From NCBI RefSeq assembly GCF_035268865.1, contig NZ_DATFKB010000024.1, positions 1 through 64,000 on the forward strand: a stretch of 64,000 nt of DNA, given 5' to 3'. This document shows, piece by piece, positions 8,580 through 17,789 of the stretch. The first letter of the stretch is position 1, and each line of letters begins with the position of its first letter. The stretch comes from Salinivirga sp035268865. Lineage in GTDB: Bacteria > Bacteroidota > Bacteroidia > Bacteroidales > Salinivirgaceae. The notes below the pieces were generated by a model. That model did no database searches, had not been told where the DNA came from, and saw nothing but the letters and a program-made list of their open reading frames with translations. A program made the translations under genes and the position numbers.

Positions 8580-11500
8580 ATGAAGAAACGTAAAGTGTAC
8601 AATCCGACCAACAAGATCAGGGTGATCACAGCCACATCGCTTTTCGATGGGCACGATGCCACAATTAATATCATTCGCAGAATTTTGCAGTCGAGCGGTT
8701 GCGAGGTAATTCACCTTGGGCACAATAAATCGGTAGATGAGATTGTAAACTACGCCATACAGGAAGATGTGCAGGCTATAGCTGTTACTTCTTACCAGGG
8801 CGGACACATCGAGTTTTACAAGTATATGTACGATTTGCTGAATGAACGGGGTTGCGGACATATTCAAATTTTTGGCGGTGGCGGAGGTGTAATTTTACCT
8901 GAAGAGCAGGAGGAACTGCATGAATATGGCATTGCCCGAATTTATTCACCAGACGATGGCCGCAAAATGGGGCTACAGGGTATGATTAATGATTTGATGA
9001 AAAAAAGCGATTTCCCTGTAGGTCAACGCGAAGTTGATTTGGAAAAAGTAAAAGATCAGAATTCTTATGAGATCGCCTCCCTTATTTCCAAAGTAGAGAA
9101 TTACCCCGATGTGGCGAAAGAAATAATGGAGAAAGTCACTGCCGATACCCAAAAAACTCAAGTCCCCATCATTGGCATGACCGGTACGGGGGGAGCTGGT
9201 AAGTCATCTATGGTAGATGAAATAATTCGCCGTTTTAACGATATTTATCCTGAACTGAAAATCGGTATTGTTTCGGTAGATCCAACACGCAGAAAAGGCG
9301 GCGGCGCCCTTTTGGGAGATCGTATTCGCATGAATGCCATCAATCATCCTAATGTATACATGCGCTCGCTGGCTACGCGATCAGAAAGCCAGGCCCTCTC
9401 AATTCATGTAAAAGATGCGGTTGACATTCTTAAATATGCCGGATTCGACCTTGTTTTACTTGAATCATCGGGCATTGGGCAATCGGGCACAGAAATTATT
9501 GACCAGAGTGATGTATATTTTTATGTAATGACACCTGAATTCGGGGCAGCCACACAGCTCGAGAAAATAGCCATGCTCGACTATGCCGATATTGTAGCCC
9601 TCAATAAGTTCGATAAACAGGGCGCACTGGATGCTTTGCGTGATGTAAAAAAGCAATATCAGCGCAATCACATGTTGTTTGAACAGCCACTCGAAGAGAT
9701 GCCGGTATATGGTACCATTGCATCGCAATACAATAACGAAGGGGTGAATATTCTTTTTGAAGCGCTAATTAATACCGTTACTGAAAAAACCGGATACAAA
9801 TTTCCCGTAGTAAAGCAAAATCTGCGAATTAGTCATAATGACCAGGAGATTGTGCCATCGAACCGGGTACGTTATCTCTCAGAGATTGCAGAAACAGTGC
9901 GCAATTATAATCAGGAAATAGAAGAAAAAGCAGCGGTGGCCAACCGGCTTCAGGCACTGCTTACTGCCGCAGAAGAGCTTACTCGTGAAAAAGATATTGA
10001 AGCACTACTGAACGAAAAGGTGGAGTTGTTAAAGCAGGAACTGGGCAGCGAAAATTACTCTATTCTGGAGCAATGGGAAGCGAAAAAGCTACGCTATAGA
10101 GATGAACAATATACCTACAAAGTAAGAGGTAAAGAAATCAGGGTTGAAACGCATGTGGAAACGCTTTCGCATACCCGTATCCCGAAAGTATCTTTGCCAA
10201 AATATAAAGCCTGGGGTGATATTCTGAAATGGAACCTGAAAGAGAATGTGCCAGGTGAGTTTCCATATGCTGCCGGTGTTTTCCCATTTAAGCGCGAATT
10301 CGAAGATCCTACGCGCATGTTTGCCGGAGAGGGTGGGCCCGAACGTACCAACAAACGTTTTCATTACCTGTCGAAAGACCAAAAAGCTAAAAGGCTCTCT
10401 ACGGCTTATGATTCGGTGACTCTGTATGGCTCCAATCCCGATATACGACCCGATATTTATGGAAAAATTGGTAATTCGGGGGTTTCTGTGGCCTGCCTCG
10501 ATGATGCCAAGAAACTTTATTCCGGATTTGACCTGCTCGACCCGGCCACATCAGTTTCAATGACCATCAACGGACCCGCACCTTTTATGGTTGGCTATTT
10601 TTTCAATGCGGCTATTGATCAGCAGTGCGAAAAATATATTGTAGAGCACGGCTTGGAAGACCAGGTCAAACAAAAGGTGAAGGAGATTTATAAAGATAAT
10701 GGCATCAATTTGCCTAACTACCTGGGCGACCTTCCGGATAACAATGATGGTCTGGGCTTGAGGCTGCTCGGTGTGACAGGCGATCAGGTGCTGCCAGAGG
10801 ATGTGTACAATGCCATCAAAGAAGAGACGCTGCAAAAAGTGCGTGGTACAATTCAGGCCGACATTCTGAAAGAAGATCAGGCCCAAAATACCTGCATCTT
10901 CTCAACAGATTTTGCCCTTACCATGATGGGTGATATTCAGCAATACTTTATCGACCACAATGTGAAAAATTTCTATTCGGTTTCTATTTCAGGGTATCAT
11001 ATTGCAGAAGCCGGAGCCAATCCCATCACACAGCTTGCCTTTACATTGGCCAATGGTTTTACATTTGTGGAATACTACCTGTCGCGGGGCATGCATATCG
11101 ACGATTTTGCACCACGGCTCTCCTTCTTTTTCTCCAACGGGCTCGATCCCGAGTATTCTGTAATTGGGCGGGTTGCCCGGCTTATTTGGGCCAAGGCTAT
11201 GAAGTATAAATACAAAGGCAATGCACTGTCGCAAAAGCTGAAATACCATATTCAAACTTCGGGCAGATCGCTGCACTCGCAGGAGATCGAATTTAACGAT
11301 ATTCGTACCACACTGCAGGCATTGTCTGGTATTTACGACAATTGTAACTCCCTGCATACCAATGCATACGATGAGGCCATTACCACACCTACCGAGGAAT
11401 CGGTGCGCAGAGCAATGGCCATTCAAATGATTATCAATCATGAGTATGGCCTGACTAAAAATCAAAATCCATTGCAAGGGTCATTTATTATAGAAGAATT

Positions 11501-11942
11501 AACCGACTTGGTAGAAGAGGCCGTGCTGGTAGAATTCGATAGACTTACAGCGCGCGGAGGAGTGTTGGGTGCCATGGAATCGATGTATCAGCGTGCTAAG
11601 ATTCAGGACGAGTCGCACTATTATGAAGCGCTTAAACACAGCGGGCAGTTGCCAATTATGGGAGTAAATACTTTTTTGTCTTCCAGCGGTTCACCTACTA
11701 TTGTGCCCAATGAAGTAATAAGGGCAACAGACGAAGAAAAACAACATCAGATTGAAAATATCAAAAAGTTTCATAAATTGAACAGTCAAAAAGCTGAAGA
11801 GATGCTAAAAGCGCTTAAAGCAGCTGTGCTGGAGAATAAAAATACATTTGAATACCTGATGGAAGCCACTAAATACTGTTCAATTGGTCAAATTACCAAT
11901 GCATTGTTCGAAGTTGGTGGAGAATACAGACGCAATATGTAG
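8580..11942 (+). CDS. icmF: Fused isobutyryl-CoA mutase (B12-dependent mutase with built-in G-protein chaperone)
   Basis: This 1120-residue fusion enzyme interconverts isobutyryl-CoA and n-butyryl-CoA using adenosylcobalamin. Domains in order: a cobalamin-binding domain (about 1-140) with the lower-axial histidine in SLFDGHDAT (His25); a MeaB-like GTPase chaperone (about 190-410) with P-loop GMTGTGGAGKSS (199-210), the VDPTRRKGGGALLGDR segment, ESSGIGQSG and NKFDKQ; a linker; then the mutase TIM-barrel (about 540-1120) beginning PYAAGVFPFKREFEDPTRMF. This order, with the B12 domain first, separates IcmF from methylmalonyl-CoA mutase. Related IcmF proteins can also act on isovaleryl/pivalyl-CoA. 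It is flanked in the same operon by acyl-CoA dehydrogenase and a butyrate-kinase-like gene. Confidence 0.96.
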   Translation: MKKRKVYNPTNKIRVITATSLFDGHDATINIIRRILQSSGCEVIHLGHNKSVDEIVNYAIQEDVQAIAVTSYQGGHIEFYKYMYDLLNERGCGHIQIFGGGGGVILPEEQEELHEYGIARIYSPDDGRKMGLQGMINDLMKKSDFPVGQREVDLEKVKDQNSYEIASLISKVENYPDVAKEIMEKVTADTQKTQVPIIGMTGTGGAGKSSMVDEIIRRFNDIYPELKIGIVSVDPTRRKGGGALLGDRIRMNAINHPNVYMRSLATRSESQALSIHVKDAVDILKYAGFDLVLLESSGIGQSGTEIIDQSDVYFYVMTPEFGAATQLEKIAMLDYADIVALNKFDKQGALDALRDVKKQYQRNHMLFEQPLEEMPVYGTIASQYNNEGVNILFEALINTVTEKTGYKFPVVKQNLRISHNDQEIVPSNRVRYLSEIAETVRNYNQEIEEKAAVANRLQALLTAAEELTREKDIEALLNEKVELLKQELGSENYSILEQWEAKKLRYRDEQYTYKVRGKEIRVETHVETLSHTRIPKVSLPKYKAWGDILKWNLKENVPGEFPYAAGVFPFKREFEDPTRMFAGEGGPERTNKRFHYLSKDQKAKRLSTAYDSVTLYGSNPDIRPDIYGKIGNSGVSVACLDDAKKLYSGFDLLDPATSVSMTINGPAPFMVGYFFNAAIDQQCEKYIVEHGLEDQVKQKVKEIYKDNGINLPNYLGDLPDNNDGLGLRLLGVTGDQVLPEDVYNAIKEETLQKVRGTIQADILKEDQAQNTCIFSTDFALTMMGDIQQYFIDHNVKNFYSVSISGYHIAEAGANPITQLAFTLANGFTFVEYYLSRGMHIDDFAPRLSFFFSNGLDPEYSVIGRVARLIWAKAMKYKYKGNALSQKLKYHIQTSGRSLHSQEIEFNDIRTTLQALSGIYDNCNSLHTNAYDEAITTPTEESVRRAMAIQMIINHEYGLTKNQNPLQGSFIIEELTDLVEEAVLVEFDRLTARGGVLGAMESMYQRAKIQDESHYYEALKHSGQLPIMGVNTFLSSSGSPTIVPNEVIRATDEEKQHQIENIKKFHKLNSQKAEEMLKALKAAVLENKNTFEYLMEATKYCSIGQITNALFEVGGEYRRNM

Positions 11943-11993
11943 ACATATTTTTTATATTTATACAAAATTATAATCCTCTAAAATCTATAGCAT

Positions 11994-13094
11994 ATGAATT
12001 TTAAGACTGATTATTCTGCTGAAAATCTTGTACTGGTTGTAAATCCAAGAGTCCCCTTTACAAAAATCGGGGTCTACAATAATAGTAAGCTTGTTTTTTT
12101 AAAGAAAATAAGCCACAACGACGCAGATCTGGCGGAGTTTACAAAATATGAAGATCAGACAAACTACCGCAAGGAGGCTATAATTAAAGAACTCAGAGAG
12201 AATGATGTGGATGTGGATAAAATTCGCATAGTAATTAGTCGTGGAGGCCTTATAAAACCGGTTAAATCGGGTATTTATGCTGTAGATAAAAAAGTGAAAG
12301 ATGATTTGTACAATTCTGTGCAGGGATCAGATATAGTGAATCTTGGCGGGTTGATCTCTGATGCCATTGCATCTGAACTCCCCGATTCGAAGGCGGTTAT
12401 TGCCGATCCTGTGGTGGTAGATGAGTATGATGATGTTGCCAGGGTAACAGGTTTACCCGAAATTGAGAGAAGATCTATTTTTCATGCACTTAATCAAAAA
12501 CAGGCCGCATGCCGTTATTCCAAATCTATCCATAAAGCGTGTGAAGACCTGAATTTAATTATTGCCCACCTGGGAACTGGCATTACAGTAGGTGCGCACA
12601 ACAAAGGACGCGTGATCGATGCCAATATGGGTTACGATGGCGATGGCCCCTTTTCACCCATACGTGCAGGAAGCCTGCCCACCGGTGACTTAATTAAACT
12701 ATGCTATAGTGGTAAATATACCGAAGAGGAGATGCTTAAAAGAGTTAGCCTTGAAGGAGGTCTTTTTGCGCATTTTGGTACACCAAGCGGAATCGACGTG
12801 GACAAAATGGTGAAGCAGGGCGATAAGCAGGCAGAACTGGTGTTTAGTGCCATGGGTTATCAGGTGGCTAAAACTATCGGTTCAATGTATGCCGTGCTTT
12901 ACGGACAGGTTGATGCCATTATTCTTACCGGTCCAATGGCCAATAGTGAATGGTTGGTGAAAAAAATTGTGGACCGGGTAGAGCACTTCGGTAAAATTGT
13001 AGTGTATCCGGGTTCCGATGATATTGAAACACTTGCTATGAAAGGTGTTGGTGTAATCAATGGCGAAGAAGAAGTAAAAAAATATCAGGGCTAG
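11994..13094 (+). CDS. Butyrate-kinase-like protein with degenerate phosphate loop
   Basis: This 366-residue protein aligns along its length with butyrate kinases: DPVVVDEYDDVARVTG, RRSIFHALNQKQ, GPFSPIRAGSLPTGDL and the C-terminal ILTGPMANSEW region are all recognisable. The ATP-phosphate loop that reads NPGSTSTK in the other two copies is NPRVPFTK here (residues 17-24). EHASNLG is SDIVNLG, HLGGGIS is HLGTGIT, and VGRGG is ISRGG. These changes hit the nucleotide-phosphate contacts, so the protein may be inactive, slow, or regulatory. It lies 51 bases after icmF and is probably co-transcribed. The reading frame is intact and not obviously decaying, which argues for a retained function. Confidence 0.8.
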   Translation: MNFKTDYSAENLVLVVNPRVPFTKIGVYNNSKLVFLKKISHNDADLAEFTKYEDQTNYRKEAIIKELRENDVDVDKIRIVISRGGLIKPVKSGIYAVDKKVKDDLYNSVQGSDIVNLGGLISDAIASELPDSKAVIADPVVVDEYDDVARVTGLPEIERRSIFHALNQKQAACRYSKSIHKACEDLNLIIAHLGTGITVGAHNKGRVIDANMGYDGDGPFSPIRAGSLPTGDLIKLCYSGKYTEEEMLKRVSLEGGLFAHFGTPSGIDVDKMVKQGDKQAELVFSAMGYQVAKTIGSMYAVLYGQVDAIILTGPMANSEWLVKKIVDRVEHFGKIVVYPGSDDIETLAMKGVGVINGEEEVKKYQG

Positions 13095-13150
13095 TGTATT
13101 GTAGATCGCAATTGTGGGATAATTGATCACGAGCAGTATTCTTCAGTAAA

Positions 13151-13285
13151 CCATTGAGTAATTTATGTGTTTGGATGTTGGAATCGAATTTAGCAGGCCA
13201 TTGAGTAGCATGTGGGTTTGAAAGTGGGAATCGACTTTAGTGGGCCATTGAGTGGCATGTGGGTTTGAAAGTGGGAATCGAAATG
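13151..13285. repeat. 47-bp tandem repeat, about 2.8 copies
   Basis: Units start at 13151, 13198 and 13245, each opening with CCATTGAGT and carrying GGAATCGA about 30 bases in. The second and third units are nearly identical and the first has diverged. The tract lies between the end of the kinase-like gene (plus) and the end of the thioesterase gene (minus). The rest of the gene-free stretch 13095-13409 shows no gene and no obvious terminator. Confidence 0.85.
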
Positions 13286-13409
13286 GCTGTTGTAAAACCT
13301 AACATCATTGACCCGCATCACAGTCCGGAAGGTCGTTTTAATATGTGCCGGGTATATTCTGGGCCTGGTGGATCGTCAATCATATATTTTGGATTTCTGG
13401 AAAAAGTTG

Positions 13410-13901
13410 TCAGCCATTCCCTTTCTCAATAATGTCTTTAATATACCGGTCGGGTACCTGGATTGTAACTACTTCTCCTGTGGCTGTGACTTCGTCTTTG
13501 GCCAATACACGTACATCAACAATTACTTTTTTACCTTTTATTTCACGTATGGTACCCCGTAGTTCCAATATGGTATTGATGGGGGTGGGTTTGATGTATT
13601 TAACGTTAAGCATTCCGGTAAGGAATCGGAAAGAAGGTTCGCTGTCCATAGGCCGGTTTTCTTTACGATACATTGCTGCTGATGCTGATCCGGTTCCATG
13701 GCAATCGATTATTGAAGCCAGCAACCCACCGTAAACATATCCGGGAATGGCAGTTTGATAAGGTCTTGGTTTATATCGGGTTACTGTTTCATCACCATCC
13801 CAATAGGTTTTGATCTGGTATCCGTGCTCGTTCATCGTTCCACAGCCATAGCAATGGCTGAGATGGTCTGGGTAATATTCCTGAAAGGCTTTTGTTTCCA
13901 T
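13410..13901 (-). CDS. PaaI-type hotdog-fold acyl-CoA thioesterase
   Basis: This is about 163 residues if started at the ATG at 13901 (METKAFQEYYPDH), preferred over an upstream in-frame start at 13982 because that extension overlaps the pckA terminator. The hotdog fold is suggested by HCYGCGTMNEHGYQIK near the start, then GGLLASIIDCHGTGSA, where the Asp lies at the usual PaaI-type catalytic position, and late beta strands. The family hydrolyses acyl-CoA thioesters, releasing CoA. The CxGC motif is frequent in this subgroup. It is a plausible partner of the nearby acyl-CoA enzymes, but the actual substrate is unknown. Confidence 0.8.
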   Translation of the reverse strand: METKAFQEYYPDHLSHCYGCGTMNEHGYQIKTYWDGDETVTRYKPRPYQTAIPGYVYGGLLASIIDCHGTGSASAAMYRKENRPMDSEPSFRFLTGMLNVKYIKPTPINTILELRGTIREIKGKKVIVDVRVLAKDEVTATGEVVTIQVPDRYIKDIIEKGNG

Positions 13902-13960
13902 AATATTGATTTTTATTTGATTACATAACAGGTTAGCGAGCTTTTCGTTTAAAATATATA

Positions 13961-13988
13961 AAAAGGGGCTGCTTTTCAGCAACCCCCC
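13961..13988 (-). terminator. Terminator of pckA
   Basis: Read on the minus strand, a GGGGTTGCTG / CAGCCCC hairpin with a 4-base A loop is followed by five T. It lies just after the pckA stop and before the thioesterase start. Confidence 0.8.
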
Positions 13989-14009
13989 TGTGCTCAGTTT
14001 ATTTGCTTT

Positions 14010-15656
14010 TTATTTTCCGGGACAGGATTTTATAATACCGTCACTTAAACCATGTGAGCCATAGGCTTTGTCAAAATGCTCAGAGAATTTTTGAGCAAGT
14101 TTTGCTGCTGTGGCGTCATAGTCGGCCTTGTCTGCCCATGTATTTTTTGGTATCAGCATTTCATCGGGTACATTAGATACCGACTTTGGCACGTTTACGT
14201 GGAATATATCGTTTTTCACATATTCGGCTTTCTCCAGTTCCCCATTAAGTGCGGCATCTACCATTGCACGGGTATACTTAAGTTTGATACGTGCTCCTAC
14301 ACCATATTTACCACCGCTCCAGCCGGTATTGATCAGGTAAACTTTGGTGTTGTACTTTTTCATTTTTTCGCCCAGCTGCTCAGCATACACACTGGGTTTA
14401 CCCGGCATAAATGGTTGTCCGAAAAAACGGCTGAATGTAGCTTGTGGCTCAGTAACCCCGGTTTCTGTTCCGGCCAGTTTGCTGGTATATCCCATCAGGA
14501 ACCAAAGCATAGCCTGGTCAGCATTGAGTTGCGATACAGGAGGTAATACTCCGTAGGCATCGGCTGTAAGGAAAAGAATTGTTTTCGGGTGGCCGGAGGT
14601 AGAGGCCGGTTTAATGTTAGACAAATATTTAAGTGGGTAAGATGCACGGCTGTTTGGTGTGTAACGATCGTCGAAATAGTCTACAGTGCCATCGGGGTAA
14701 ACCATCGCATTTTCTACTATTGAACCATGGTTTAACGGATCATCTTCGTGCATAACAGCTTTCCAGATTTCCGGCTCGTTTTCTTCTTTGATATCGATCA
14801 TTTTTGCATAACAACCATTTTCAAAGTTTGCAATGCCATCTTCGCTCCATCCGTGTTCGTCATCACCAAGTAATGCGCGTTTGGGATCTGCCGAAAGGGT
14901 CGTTTTGCCTGTTCCTGATAGCCCGAGCAACAATGCGGAACTTCCGTCTGTTCCTTCATTTGCACTACAGTGCAGTGGCAAAATACCTTCGAGTGGCAAA
15001 TAGTAGTTCATTACGGTAAACATGAGTTTTTTGATGCTGCCCATGTAAGCTGAACCGAATACAATACCAACTCTGCGGTCGAAATCCATGGCTACACACA
15101 TGTTTGATGTAGTACCGTCTGGCATTTCACGTAAACGTCCTTTATAACGATCGGGGTTTAGTTTGTTGTCTGGAAGTGCCAAAAGGGTAAATCCGCGTTC
15201 AGCAAAAATACTTTTTTCGATATCTTCAGGCATATCGCGGAACATATTGTCTACAAATACTTGCGAAAGAGATTTGTTGACAACAGTTTTTACGGGAAGT
15301 GCATATTTCGAATCTGCTCCAATAACACGGTCAGTTACATAAACTTTACCCTTGTTCAGCGTCTCTAAAGCATCCTCAAATACCATTTCAAACGTTTGCG
15401 GGTCGAGTGGAACATTATTGGGCGAGGTCCAGTCGATCGTGTCAGCCGTAGCTTCGTGTTTTACAATGTAAGTGTCTTTGGGGCTTCTTCCGGTCGATTC
15501 CGGGCGTGTCCAGGTTGCGAGTGCCCCACCTTTCATGGTGATGGCTTCTTTCCGGTCTAAAGACTGCTGGATTAGAGATTTACGTTCTGGATTAGATTCA
15601 ACCGACTGGTGACGTTTTAGCATTTCCTCCAGTTGGTTTTGAAAAGTTGTACTCAT
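14010..15656 (-). CDS. pckA: Phosphoenolpyruvate carboxykinase (ATP)
   Basis: This 548-residue enzyme interconverts oxaloacetate + ATP and PEP + CO2 + ADP. The kinase-1a loop is GLSGTGKTT (residues 245-253), followed by the metal/kinase-2 segment LLGDDEHGW, and RASYPLKYL and NTGWSGGKYGVG are present. Length and motifs are those of the ATP-dependent family. In succinate/propionate-forming Bacteroidota it commonly runs in the carboxylating direction to make oxaloacetate and ATP. It is a single-gene unit with its own terminator; a TATTTTTG element about 40 bases upstream of the start could be its -7 box. Confidence 0.97.
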   Translation of the reverse strand: MSTTFQNQLEEMLKRHQSVESNPERKSLIQQSLDRKEAITMKGGALATWTRPESTGRSPKDTYIVKHEATADTIDWTSPNNVPLDPQTFEMVFEDALETLNKGKVYVTDRVIGADSKYALPVKTVVNKSLSQVFVDNMFRDMPEDIEKSIFAERGFTLLALPDNKLNPDRYKGRLREMPDGTTSNMCVAMDFDRRVGIVFGSAYMGSIKKLMFTVMNYYLPLEGILPLHCSANEGTDGSSALLLGLSGTGKTTLSADPKRALLGDDEHGWSEDGIANFENGCYAKMIDIKEENEPEIWKAVMHEDDPLNHGSIVENAMVYPDGTVDYFDDRYTPNSRASYPLKYLSNIKPASTSGHPKTILFLTADAYGVLPPVSQLNADQAMLWFLMGYTSKLAGTETGVTEPQATFSRFFGQPFMPGKPSVYAEQLGEKMKKYNTKVYLINTGWSGGKYGVGARIKLKYTRAMVDAALNGELEKAEYVKNDIFHVNVPKSVSNVPDEMLIPKNTWADKADYDATAAKLAQKFSEHFDKAYGSHGLSDGIIKSCPGK

Positions 15657-15696
15657 AACAGCTTATTTTGATTACAATATTATTTTGATGTAGTTA

Positions 15697-15704
15697 CAAA
15701 AATA
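15697..15704 (-). promoter_or_regulatory. Putative -7 element of pckA (TATTTTTG)
   Basis: On the minus strand this octamer fits the Bacteroidota TAnnTTTG -7 consensus and lies about 41 bases upstream of the pckA start codon. No matching -33 TTG at ideal spacing was confirmed. Confidence 0.45.
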
Positions 15705-15829
15705 GATATTTCGATATAATATGTGTTCTTCTTACCGGTTTTTTTTGTTTTCCGTTGAATTTAATATGTATCCTTAACATCTGAATACTGTTTATGTTTT
15801 ATTCATTTTTTTGATCGTGGCCCATTGCT

Positions 15830-16435
15830 TTATGCCATTTCAAGAAACAGTGAAACTATTACAGGAACCAGAATTGTGAGCACAGTGCCATGAAAAACAG
15901 AGATAATTGCATATTCTTTACCCACATATCTTGTAATGACAGGCAGGGTGGTATCCATAGAAGTAGCACCAGCAGAGTTTACAGGAGCAAGTTTACCTGC
16001 TTTTTTTGCTAAAATTGGTGTGAGAATGAGGGTAATGATTTCGCGAATTACATTTGCTATGAGGGCAATCACGGCCAGGGTTTCTGTGCGCATTTCAGCT
16101 ATAATGATGCTTGATAAACTATAATAACCATATCCTGCGCCTATGGCCTGTAGGTCTGTAAAACTAATTTCTGCTAAAAATGGCATGATGAGGATCATGC
16201 CCAGAAAAGTGCCGACTATGGTTGCCAGGGGAACCAATAATATTTTAAGTTTAACTTGTTTAATGACTTTAAATGCACTGGAATCTGCCCCAATACTTAT
16301 ACCTACCAAAAACATGAGTAAATATAAAGCGTATACCGAATAATCGTTTTTTAATAAATGACCGGGCAATAGCCCCTGCCAGCTCAGTAGTAAACCCAGC
16401 GTAAAAAACAGTAATATGTAAATTGTGGCCCGCAT
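15830..16435 (-). CDS. LysO-family transporter, C-terminal part
   Basis: These 201 residues hold about six hydrophobic segments and match the larger, C-terminal part of the LysO (DUF340) exporter family, which exports L-lysine in E. coli. Features include MFLVGISIGADS near the start and the gly-rich AIGAGYGYYSLSSIII stretch. It is in the same reading frame as the smaller upstream gene at 16439-16714, separated only by one TGA stop and one codon. Together the two make about the length of the single E. coli protein. The two halves probably form one transporter. Confidence 0.82.
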   Translation of the reverse strand: MRATIYILLFFTLGLLLSWQGLLPGHLLKNDYSVYALYLLMFLVGISIGADSSAFKVIKQVKLKILLVPLATIVGTFLGMILIMPFLAEISFTDLQAIGAGYGYYSLSSIIIAEMRTETLAVIALIANVIREIITLILTPILAKKAGKLAPVNSAGATSMDTTLPVITRYVGKEYAIISVFHGTVLTILVPVIVSLFLEMA

Positions 16436-16438
16436 ATT

Positions 16439-16714
16439 TCAGTATTTTTTACGAAAAAAGAAATAATATACCACACTTCCAGCTACTACCGAACCTGCAA
16501 TTCCCACTACAGCAATGAGCAGGGCCTGGGCTCCAAGCACTGGTAGTTTTTGGATGATTGTTGGATTACTACCTATGGCCACACCCATCAAAAACAGCAG
16601 TCCAAAAACTGCAAGCATGATCAATTTGTCATTAATCATCACTATTTTGGGCTGTTTTCGCAAAAAATAGCCCAGCAAGGCGCCTGCTGTCATAATTACC
16701 AATACTGCAACCAT
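16439..16714 (-). CDS. LysO-family transporter, N-terminal part
   Basis: This 91-residue membrane protein has three hydrophobic segments (about 1-15, 28-46, 60-85) and a short basic end. It corresponds to the N-terminal portion of LysO/DUF340 proteins. The stop TGA is followed by one codon and then the ATG of the larger part, all in frame. Such two-gene forms are known in Bacteroidota as far as I recall, so this is more likely natural than a fresh nonsense mutation. It sits 12 bases downstream of the nucleotidyltransferase gene in the same direction. Confidence 0.78.
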   Translation of the reverse strand: MVAVLVIMTAGALLGYFLRKQPKIVMINDKLIMLAVFGLLFLMGVAIGSNPTIIQKLPVLGAQALLIAVVGIAGSVVAGSVVYYFFFRKKY

Positions 16715-16726
16715 TGTATTATTTTT

Positions 16727-17632
16727 TTACCACAGTTTCTCGGGATAAATATTTTGTGCAATCATTTCCTGTATGCGTTGTATGGTGGCCTCTTTATCGG
16801 CCTTATAGGTTACTCCAAACCATTGGGCTGTGGTATCAAGTACTTTAACAGTAGCTTTTTGCTGCTCAATGAGGTTGGTAACGGTGGCCGGTATGTAAAA
16901 TTCCGATTTGAGTTCGTTTCCTTCAGCTTTAAGAAAACGAATAAAATCCTCACCGGATTGTTTGAAATAGTGCTGCGAGAATCCCCAGAAGTTCATAGAT
17001 ACCTGGGCATCCTGCGGAACTTCACCGCCGTCTTTTTCCGATGTTATTTTGTCATTTTTCCATCCAATGGCTTCACGTTCTGTAACATTTATGAGGTGTC
17101 GTTTTTCGTCTACTTTGCATACGCCTCGATTTACAGTGCCATGTTCCGATAGTGTATTTGTTACAGGGTAACCTACCATACTGTATTCGGTGCTATCGCT
17201 TTCAAGTTTCTCCAGGTATTGTGCCATCACCTTAAAAGCATCGGCTCCATAAAAATCATCGGCATTAATTACGGCAAAAGGTTCATTTACAGCGTTTCTT
17301 GCTGCCCATACGGCATGATTTGTTCCCCAGGGCTTTGTGCGGCCTTCCGGTACTTTAAAGCCCTCCGGTAAATCGCTGAGTTCCTGAAAAACATAGTCTG
17401 TGGCAATTTTATCTGAAATTTTGTGAATGAATCGTGCTTTAAATGCCTCTTCGAAATCTTTTCTGATAACGAATACCACTTTTCCAAAACCGGCTCTTAA
17501 TGCATCGTAAACCGAATAATCCATAATGGTTTCACCATTGGGGCCCATTTGGTCGAGTTGTTTTAATCCGCCGTAGCGACTGCCCATTCCGGCTGCCAGA
17601 ATAATGAGTGTGGGTTTCTTCTTTTGTTGCAT
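16727..17632 (-). CDS. Sugar-phosphate nucleotidyltransferase
   Basis: This 301-residue protein opens with LILAAGMGSRYGGLKQ (from about residue 9), the nucleotide-binding signature of the GT-A type nucleotidyltransferase superfamily (GalU/RmlA/ManC relatives). INADDFYG supplies the usual metal/NDP-sugar aspartates. It would join a sugar phosphate to an NTP. Length is short and lacks the C-terminal beta-helix of GlmU-type enzymes. The sugar and nucleotide cannot be decided from sequence alone. It heads a minus-strand group with the two LysO parts, but no functional link is evident. Confidence 0.85.
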   Translation of the reverse strand: MQQKKKPTLIILAAGMGSRYGGLKQLDQMGPNGETIMDYSVYDALRAGFGKVVFVIRKDFEEAFKARFIHKISDKIATDYVFQELSDLPEGFKVPEGRTKPWGTNHAVWAARNAVNEPFAVINADDFYGADAFKVMAQYLEKLESDSTEYSMVGYPVTNTLSEHGTVNRGVCKVDEKRHLINVTEREAIGWKNDKITSEKDGGEVPQDAQVSMNFWGFSQHYFKQSGEDFIRFLKAEGNELKSEFYIPATVTNLIEQQKATVKVLDTTAQWFGVTYKADKEATIQRIQEMIAQNIYPEKLW

Positions 17633-17789
17633 GGTTAATATGAATTGTTTATGCTTAGGTGCAAAAGTATAGAAAAACCTGAGATTGCAGGAAAATATTA
17701 TTAAAAGCTTAAATTAATTAATTGTATTGAAATTCGAATGAGCTGAAAATACCTCCTGGTATAATTCATGAAAATTGTTTGTTTTTTCT

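Noticed and set aside
10989..11477. Minus-strand open frame of 162 codons
   Set aside because: Antisense to the IcmF mutase domain; no independent support.
13095..13409. 47-bp tandem repeat considered as a CRISPR array
   Set aside because: Units are directly adjacent without unique spacers, there are fewer than three full copies, and no cas genes are near.
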